DNA of 5,096 nucleotides from Pseudomonadota bacterium (lineage in GTDB: Bacteria > Pseudomonadota > Gammaproteobacteria > Enterobacterales > Succinivibrionaceae). The notes under the pieces were generated by a model. That model saw nothing but the letters and a program-made list of their open reading frames with translations, searched no databases and was not told the DNA's origin. A program made the translations under genes and the position numbers. Shown here one piece after another: positions 1 through 5,096 of the stretch. The DNA is taken from positions 1 through 5,096 of the forward strand of contig JAEWPL010000206.1 of the NCBI GenBank assembly GCA_023460615.1. The letters are read 5' to 3'. Numbering within the stretch: the stretch's first letter is position 1; every line of letters begins with the position of its first letter.

Positions 1-1376
1 AGATGAAAGTCAGTTGCAGGATAGTTAGACTTCTTATAATCACAAGATCTTCTGATGGAGTTTAAGTGATAGTATCTTGTTAAGATTTGGTTTGCAAAAT
101 ACTTTGGATCTTGTCTTACATCAGCTATAAAGATATAACGCGAAGTTTGCACTCTAAAAGGCTCTACTACAAGATCTTTTTGCCCTTCACTTATCATCTT
201 TTGAATCTGAACATCCCTTTGCTTACAATCATCCCTAATAGTGAATAAAGCACCATAAGCATTGCTTGCTGTAACTACAAAATATGAAAGAGCAAGGCCA
301 TATAAAACCTTCTGCTTAACAGATGACATTACCTTTATCTCTTCTTTATTTACTATGTTGTATAAACACAACACTGTTGCAATACTAAAGAAGGTAAAAG
401 GAGTTGAACTTCTTGCAGGGAAATTAGGAGAGAAGATCATTATAGCTAAGGATGCAAAGCCTACCATAAAGAGGTATAAAGCCTGAAGATACTGCTCTTT
501 GTACTTTTGAAGAATTTTATGTTTAACTGATAAATACAAAAGATAAGCCATCGCAATTAGCAATAAGCTGTTTTCAAACAAGCTTATAAAGAAGATCTCA
601 ATAGCTGTAAAAATATGTTCAAAATAATCAAAGCTTCCCTTCTCCATGTTCTCAAGTCTTACATGATTACCAGGTGATAACACAAGAATTAAAAAGCCCA
701 CACAAAAGCCTAAAAATAGGCTCAAATGCACAGCGTTTAGCTTTTTATTAAGATAGAAGTAAACAATTGCTAAAAAGGATGTAAAGCAGATAGCAAAACC
801 TGTATTCTCATTACACCAGCCAGCAATTACACCTAGAATAAAGAAAAGTGGAAGTAAAGCTTTTGAGAAGTTTTCCTTATCGGTATTTACGTTGCCAACA
901 AAGCTTTTTGCAAAGTAAGTGCACAAAAACAGAACAAAAGTGGTAGTAAAAAAGTAATTGCAAGCAGTTACTGTCATAAAGAACACTTCACCGTAGTTTC
1001 TAGTGCAAATCCAAAGCATGGTGGTGATAAACAAGATCTTATTAAAGTGCTTTGTAAATACCTGCTTTTCAATACATGAAATTTTAAAAATTAAATATAC
1101 CAAGATTAAGTAACAAGCTGCGGTTGCTAAAGCTGTTACCCCTTTACCTAAAAACAACAAACTAGAAGCTAGCACGTGAGGTGGAGTTCTGCCACCCCAG
1201 GTGAAATAGTGACGATATTGAGAAACTAGAATATCGTAAAAACTTGCAATTAACCTATCCTCACCTTCTACCATCATGTAGCGATAATTATTTGAAAAAT
1301 CTGGAATTAAATAACTAAAGGCAAAGATAAAGAGAAACCAAAATAAAAGAAAAGCGAAAGATTTTTTATTTGTCAT
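1..1376 (-). CDS. DUF6056-like polytopic membrane protein, C-terminus cut off by the window edge
   Basis: Reading the minus strand from the ATG at 1376-1374 gives 458 uninterrupted codons up to the left edge, with no stop, so the 3' end is missing. Residues 1-5 (MTNKK) precede a hydrophobic helix at about 6-24. Further hydrophobic stretches lie near 74-98, 113-127, 134-156, 174-188, 192-209, 215-233, 258-282, 298-316, 326-341 and 357-378, so about ten or eleven membrane segments. The first external loop holds an acidic pair (E39, D40) and the motif WGGR (60-63). Later motifs are GEVFF (129-133), NENTG (189-193), SPGNHVR (234-240) and SPNFPAR (316-322), followed by a hydrophilic tail from about 380. 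I recognise this set as DUF6056/DUF3329-like, a family of unproven function resembling GT-C glycosyltransferases; a glycosyl-transfer role in the envelope is inference. Neither this ATG nor an in-frame ATG at 1424-1422 (16 codons longer) has a clear Shine-Dalgarno. I chose 1376 because it gives a typical charged N-terminus just before helix 1. The gene is divergent from mfd. Confidence 0.85.
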   Translation of the reverse strand, partial: MTNKKSFAFLLFWFLFIFAFSYLIPDFSNNYRYMMVEGEDRLIASFYDILVSQYRHYFTWGGRTPPHVLASSLLFLGKGVTALATAACYLILVYLIFKISCIEKQVFTKHFNKILFITTMLWICTRNYGEVFFMTVTACNYFFTTTFVLFLCTYFAKSFVGNVNTDKENFSKALLPLFFILGVIAGWCNENTGFAICFTSFLAIVYFYLNKKLNAVHLSLFLGFCVGFLILVLSPGNHVRLENMEKGSFDYFEHIFTAIEIFFISLFENSLLLIAMAYLLYLSVKHKILQKYKEQYLQALYLFMVGFASLAIMIFSPNFPARSSTPFTFFSIATVLCLYNIVNKEEIKVMSSVKQKVLYGLALSYFVVTASNAYGALFTIRDDCKQRDVQIQKMISEGQKDLVVEPFRVQTSRYIFIADVRQDPKYFANQILTRYYHLNSIRRSCDYKKSNYPATDFH

Positions 1377-1447
1377 TTTTAATGTGCTAAAACTAAGTGT
1401 AAAATTGTTCTGATAAGTATACATCAACAGTAAACAACAGGATCACC
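1377..1447. promoter_or_regulatory. Divergent intergenic region with candidate promoters for both flanking genes
   Basis: These 71 AT-rich bases separate two divergent start codons, so both promoters probably lie here or just inside the genes. The best -10-like element for the left gene is TATACT on the minus strand (1421-1416, 5 of 6 to consensus), which would give a leader of roughly 30 nt. On the plus strand, TATACA (1418-1423) and TAAAAT (1400-1405) are candidate -10 elements for mfd. No convincing -35 hexamer sits at 16-18 bp from any of them. The plus and minus candidates overlap on the palindrome GTATAC (1417-1422), so the two promoters could compete, but this is inference. I see no clear LexA box or other operator. 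Confidence 0.35.
1439..1442 (+). promoter_or_regulatory. Ribosome binding site of mfd
   Basis: AGGA lies 5 bases before the ATG at 1448, a workable but incomplete Shine-Dalgarno. It supports this ATG as the start. The protein length and the alignment of the N-terminus with known Mfd proteins also fit this start. Confidence 0.6.
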
Positions 1448-4400
1448 ATGAAACTAAATGATCTCATTCTAGGTAGCATTAACAAGAGTAATTATAAAAG
1501 CTTAAAAAATTTAGGAAATTTAAATCAAACTACTTTAGTTGGTGCTATTGGCGCTTTCTTTGAGCAAAATTGTGGTCCTCTGTTAGTGATCTGCTCTGAT
1601 AGCTTTGATGCGCAAAACTTAAAACAAAGTTTATTTGCCATCCTGCCTGAAATAGAGATTGTTTACTTTCAAGATAGTGAAACCTTACCCTATGACAATT
1701 TATCCCCTCATCAGGACATTATTTCAAACAGAATTGATATCTTATCTAGGATCTCTAATTTTAAAAAGCAGGTTGTAATTACCAATGTTGCAGCGCTGAT
1801 GCATCGTGTATCCCCTACAGAATATATAAAACAGCACAGTTTTAATTTAAAAATTGGTGATACAAGAGATATCACCAAGATGAAAGAAGACTTAACTAAT
1901 CAAGGCTATCTACTTGTAAATGAGGTTTTGTCAGTAGGTGAATTTGCCGTACGTGGCTCAATCCTAGATATCTATCCTATGGGCTCTAAAAACGCCTATC
2001 GTATCGACTTTTTTGACGATGAGGTGGAGTCTATTTCTATCATTGATATTGACTCTCAATTATCTAAAAACAAGATTGAAAAGATTAACTTACTGCCTGC
2101 CCACGAATTTCCTTTAGATGAAAACGGCGTAAGTTGCTTTAGAAGTAACTACCGCAATGCTTTTGTGGGGGCTAATTTAGCTAATCATGTAATTTATCAA
2201 GCAATTTCAAAAGGTGCCATTCCTTCAGGTATTGAGTACTATTTACCATTATTCTTTAGTCACTTATCTACCCTGTTTGATTATCTAAATGACGATTTTT
2301 CAATTATCACAGTTGATGATGTCTTTGATGCAATCGACAATTTTGATGTAGAAGCACACAAACGTGCTTTGATGTTCGAAGGTAACAGTGATCACCCATC
2401 TTTACCTGTAAATACTCTATTTTTAACACCTAAAGAAGCTAAAGATGAAATAACTAAAAGACTTAAAATCTCTCTTTATAAAAAAGCTTTTACAGACGAA
2501 GATCTAAAAAAGAGAGCTAATACTAATCTTGAAGCTAAAGCTATTCCTGATATTGCCTACAATCACAATAAGCCAGAAAGTGCTAATAACTTTATCGCTT
2601 TTGTAACTAATTTTATAAATGACGGTGGCAGAATTTTAATCAGCGCCCAATCTGAAGGTAGACGTCAATCTATAAGAGAGACCTTACCTGCCGTTTTAGT
2701 TAATAACTTTGGTTGCAAGGCAGCCTCAAGCTTAGCTCAATTTCTAGACAGTGAAGATAAACTCATGCTTACCATTGCACCTTTTGATGAAGGTGTAATT
2801 TTACCTAATTTAAAACTCTGTTTTATTACAGAGAATGAGCTTTTAGGCTTTAAAGTTGTAAAACAACGCCGTAATACTCATAGAAGCCAAATCAGCCAAG
2901 ATGCGATTATCAAAAACCTATCATCCTTATCTGAAGGTCAGGTAGTAGTACACATTGATCATGGTATTGGTAAATATCATGGACTTAAAACCTTAAACAT
3001 CGGTGGTGTCGTAGGTGAATATTTAACGATTGAATACCAAAATGGCGATATGCTAAATATCCCTATTACTTCCTTATCAAAGGTTGCTAGATACTCAGGT
3101 GGTGAAAATCCTGTATTGTCCCGTCTTGGTAACGACACTTGGGCTAAGAAAAAGCAAAAAGCTTATCAAAAAGTTGCGGATGTGGCTGCACAATTACTTG
3201 ATTTGTACGCTCAAAGAGCTGCAGTTCAAGGCACCGCCTTTAAAGTAGATCTAAAAGCTTTAGAAGAGTTCTCTCAAGGCTTTGGCTATCAAGAAACTCC
3301 AGATCAACTAGCTGCTATTAACAATACCATTAACGATTTAGCTAAACCTACTCCTATGGATAGATTAGTCTGTGGTGATGTAGGCTTTGGTAAAACAGAG
3401 GTTGCTCTACGTGCTGCCTTTGTAGTTGCAAATGCAGGTTACCAAGTTGCTGTACTTGTACCAACCACCATTTTAGCTGAGCAACACTATCAGAACTTTA
3501 AAGAACGTTTTGCAGGTACTGCAATCAATGTAGAGCTACTTTCAAGATTTAAAACCACTAAAGAGCAAAATGCTGTACTAAAAGAGCTTGAAAAAGGCAC
3601 TGTAGATATTGTTATTGGTACTCACAAGTTGCTTTCAAAAGATCTTAAATTTAAGCAATTAGGTTTAATCATTGTCGATGAAGAACACCGTTTTGGTGTA
3701 AAGCAAAAAGAAAAACTCAAATCACTAAGAGCTCAGGTAGATTTATTAACTCTAACTGCAACCCCTATTCCTAGAACCTTAAATATGGCTATGGAAGGCA
3801 TGCGTGAGCTTTCTATCATCGCAACTCCACCTGAGCACAGATTATGTGTTAAAACCTTTGTGTCTGAAAAGTCCGACACACTAACTCGTGAGGCTATCTT
3901 ACGTGAATTACGTCGTGGCGGTCAGGTTTATTACCTCCACAATGATGTAGCAACTATCAATCAAAAGGCTGAAGAACTAGCAAAGCTTGTTCCTGAGGCT
4001 AAGATTGGAATTGGTCATGGTCAATTAAACGAGCGTGAACTTCAAAAGGTAATGAGAGATTTCTATCATCAGAGATTTAACCTTTTAGTATGCACTACCA
4101 TTGTTGAAAATGGTCTTGATGTACCTACGGCTAATACCATCATCATTGATAGAGCTGATCTTTTAGGTTTGGCGCAGTTACACCAAATTCGTGGTCGTGT
4201 AGGACGTTCACACCACCAAGCTTATGCTTATCTATTTACTCCACCTAAAGCTTTATTGTCAAAAGATGCAAAATTACGTTTAGATGCTATTGCTTCTTTT
4301 GAAGAATTAGGCGCAGGCTTTGTGCTTGCAACTCACGATTTAGAAATTCGTGGTGCTGGTGAACTACTTGGTGAGGAGCAATCAGGTCAAATTGAATCTA

Positions 4401-4948
4401 TAGGCTTTAGCTTATATACTCAGATGCTAGAAGCAGCCGTTAAAGCACTAAAAGATGGTCATGAGCCTACCTTATCAGAGCTTAACCTCAATGAATGTGA
4501 AATCAATTTGCACACTCCATGTCTATTACCACCAGACTATATTGCGGATGTAAACACTAGACTGTCAATCTACAAGCGTATCTCCTCTTGTCAAAATAAC
4601 GATCAATTTGACAACATCAGGGTTGAGTTAATTGACAGATTTGGCTTCCTACCTGAGCCTGCAGAGAACCTATTTGAAATCTCTAAGCTTAAAAAATTAG
4701 CAACTGATCTTGGTATCAAAAAGATTGTTGGTGATGAAAATGGAGGATCAATTGAATTTATGCAAGAGCACAAAGTAAACAACGACTATTTAATTAAACT
4801 AGTTACAGCTTGTGCTCACAACGAATATAGGATCACAGGTCAAAGCACCTTAAGATATGCTATTCCTGAAACTCCTAGCAGAAATCGTGTGCAACTATTA
4901 AAACAACTGCTACAAGCTCTAGAAGCTCACAGCAGTCTAATCAGGTAG
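1448..4948 (+). CDS. mfd: Transcription-repair coupling factor Mfd (ATP-dependent DNA translocase)
   Basis: Mfd binds RNA polymerase stalled at a DNA lesion, pushes it off by ATP-driven translocation on the upstream DNA, and recruits UvrA to start nucleotide excision repair of the transcribed strand. It is cytoplasmic. The 1166 residues compare with 1148 in E. coli. In order: a UvrB-like N-terminal module (about 1-330) with ETLPYD (78-83) and SPHQDIIS (86-93); a D3 region (about 335-465) with SEGRR (402-406); the RNA polymerase-interacting domain (about 495-555), starting near HIDHGIGKY (502-510); a relay helix (about 563-592); and a RecG-like SF2 motor. The motor shows Walker A GDVGFGKT (643-650), DEEH (744-747), TATP (770-773), QIRGRVGR (913-920) and the TRG translocation motif (about 951-986, with THDLEIRGAGELLG at 962-975). 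The TRCF domain that covers the UvrA-binding surface is at about 1018-1166. R169, R185 and F189 correspond to the E. coli UvrA-contact residues R165, R181 and F185. No key residue is missing and there is no frameshift, so the protein should be functional. It appears to be transcribed alone. Confidence 0.98.
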   Translation: MKLNDLILGSINKSNYKSLKNLGNLNQTTLVGAIGAFFEQNCGPLLVICSDSFDAQNLKQSLFAILPEIEIVYFQDSETLPYDNLSPHQDIISNRIDILSRISNFKKQVVITNVAALMHRVSPTEYIKQHSFNLKIGDTRDITKMKEDLTNQGYLLVNEVLSVGEFAVRGSILDIYPMGSKNAYRIDFFDDEVESISIIDIDSQLSKNKIEKINLLPAHEFPLDENGVSCFRSNYRNAFVGANLANHVIYQAISKGAIPSGIEYYLPLFFSHLSTLFDYLNDDFSIITVDDVFDAIDNFDVEAHKRALMFEGNSDHPSLPVNTLFLTPKEAKDEITKRLKISLYKKAFTDEDLKKRANTNLEAKAIPDIAYNHNKPESANNFIAFVTNFINDGGRILISAQSEGRRQSIRETLPAVLVNNFGCKAASSLAQFLDSEDKLMLTIAPFDEGVILPNLKLCFITENELLGFKVVKQRRNTHRSQISQDAIIKNLSSLSEGQVVVHIDHGIGKYHGLKTLNIGGVVGEYLTIEYQNGDMLNIPITSLSKVARYSGGENPVLSRLGNDTWAKKKQKAYQKVADVAAQLLDLYAQRAAVQGTAFKVDLKALEEFSQGFGYQETPDQLAAINNTINDLAKPTPMDRLVCGDVGFGKTEVALRAAFVVANAGYQVAVLVPTTILAEQHYQNFKERFAGTAINVELLSRFKTTKEQNAVLKELEKGTVDIVIGTHKLLSKDLKFKQLGLIIVDEEHRFGVKQKEKLKSLRAQVDLLTLTATPIPRTLNMAMEGMRELSIIATPPEHRLCVKTFVSEKSDTLTREAILRELRRGGQVYYLHNDVATINQKAEELAKLVPEAKIGIGHGQLNERELQKVMRDFYHQRFNLLVCTTIVENGLDVPTANTIIIDRADLLGLAQLHQIRGRVGRSHHQAYAYLFTPPKALLSKDAKLRLDAIASFEELGAGFVLATHDLEIRGAGELLGEEQSGQIESIGFSLYTQMLEAAVKALKDGHEPTLSELNLNECEINLHTPCLLPPDYIADVNTRLSIYKRISSCQNNDQFDNIRVELIDRFGFLPEPAENLFEISKLKKLATDLGIKKIVGDENGGSIEFMQEHKVNNDYLIKLVTACAHNEYRITGQSTLRYAIPETPSRNRVQLLKQLLQALEAHSSLIR

Positions 4949-4949
4949 T

Positions 4950-4979
4950 AAAAGTGGAGGTAAAGATAACTACCTCCAC
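4950..4979 (-). terminator. Rho-independent terminator between convergent genes, oriented for the minus-strand gene
   Basis: A perfect 9-bp inverted repeat, GTGGAGGTA (4954-4962) and TACCTCCAC (4971-4979), encloses an 8-base loop. Read on the minus strand, the hairpin is followed at once by TTTT (4953-4950), the usual intrinsic-terminator layout. It starts about 10 bases after the stop codons of the right-hand gene. Read on the plus strand, the hairpin begins 5 bases after the mfd stop but is followed by GTATCC rather than a U-tract. It should therefore stop mfd transcripts less well, although it could protect their 3' ends. The orientation call is inferred from the T-run alone. Confidence 0.65.
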
Positions 4980-4989
4980 GTATCCATTA

Positions 4990-5096
4990 TTAAACTTCTT
5001 GTACAGTTAATTCATCATAAGTATACATGATGACATACTTGTGAAGATCTTTAACAGTTTTAAGTTTATCGTCAGTTTGGTAGAACGCAATTTGCT
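4990..5096 (-). CDS. C-terminal fragment of an unidentified protein, 5' part outside the window
   Basis: On the minus strand, one frame is open from the right edge to a double stop (TAA at 4992-4990, then TAA at 4989-4987), giving 34 residues that begin QIAFYQTDD and end DELTVQEV. Of the other two minus-strand frames, one stops within eight codons. The other reads as far as a TAA just before this stop, but its residue composition is less protein-like. Tandem stops followed by a well-formed terminator support this frame as the true end of a gene. The tail is hydrophilic and mixed-charge, with no membrane segment or motif, and I do not recognise the family. The gene converges on mfd and shares the 41-bp gap with it. 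Confidence 0.65.
   Translation of the reverse strand, partial: QIAFYQTDDKLKTVKDLHKYVIMYTYDELTVQEV

Noticed and set aside
262..486. A 74-codon open frame on the plus strand
   Set aside because: It lies wholly antisense to the membrane-protein gene, whose minus-strand frame is open with coherent helices and family motifs. The plus-strand product has no recognisable motif or ribosome binding site.
1448..4948. Possible insertion or unusual domain in Mfd, given 18 more residues than E. coli Mfd
   Set aside because: The offset grows gradually (about +4 at the UvrA-contact region, +15 at Walker A), consistent with small loop differences, and every expected domain is present in order.
4954..4979. 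The hairpin contains GGAGG, so it could be a stem hiding a ribosome binding site
   Set aside because: No start codon with an open frame follows at a suitable distance on the plus strand, and the position between two convergent stops with a T-run fits a terminator better.
1416..5028. The same MYTY-encoding bases at the extended N-terminus of the left gene and in the tail of the right fragment, suggesting a duplication
   Set aside because: Similarity ends at the shared 12 bases. The flanking residues are unrelated and the longer N-terminus is itself doubtful.
44..5051. Five copies of the palindrome AAGATCTT (44-51, 171-178, 1033-1040, 3639-3646, 5044-5051), more than base composition alone would suggest
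   Set aside because: All lie in coding sequence. Three are simply Lys-Asp-Leu codons (AAA GAT CTT) and one is Lys-Ile-Leu. Spacing is irregular and there is no shared flanking sequence, so codon preference explains most of it.

Overview
The window is AT-rich (roughly mid-30s % GC, judged by eye) and bacterial. It holds one complete gene and parts of two others. The complete gene encodes a full-length Mfd transcription-repair coupling factor. From memory, its sequence resembles the gammaproteobacterial (E. coli-type) protein nearly end to end, including the UvrA-contact stretch and the C-terminal TRCF domain. This points to a low-GC gammaproteobacterium. A gut or rumen Succinivibrionaceae-type organism is a guess; the sequence alone does not settle it.

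Layout. From the left edge to 1376, on the minus strand, is a polytopic membrane protein of 458 visible residues whose C-terminus runs off the window. Its motifs fit the DUF6056 (formerly DUF3329-like) family, which looks like a GT-C-fold, glycosyltransferase-like membrane protein. A 71-bp AT-rich gap (1377-1447) separates it from the divergently transcribed mfd (1448-4948, plus strand) and must carry both promoters. After mfd comes a 41-bp gap with a perfect 9-bp hairpin whose U-tract is on the minus-strand side. At the right edge are the last 34 codons of a minus-strand gene (4990-5096) convergent with mfd.

How the parts relate. mfd appears to be a single-gene transcription unit, with a divergent neighbour on one side and a convergent neighbour on the other. 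Nothing links the three genes functionally. Mfd is a housekeeping DNA-repair factor, the left gene is probably a cell-envelope protein, and the right fragment is too short to identify. I see no mobile element, CRISPR array, tRNA or rRNA, and no evidence of an undescribed multi-gene system. The least-characterised item is the DUF6056-like membrane protein.
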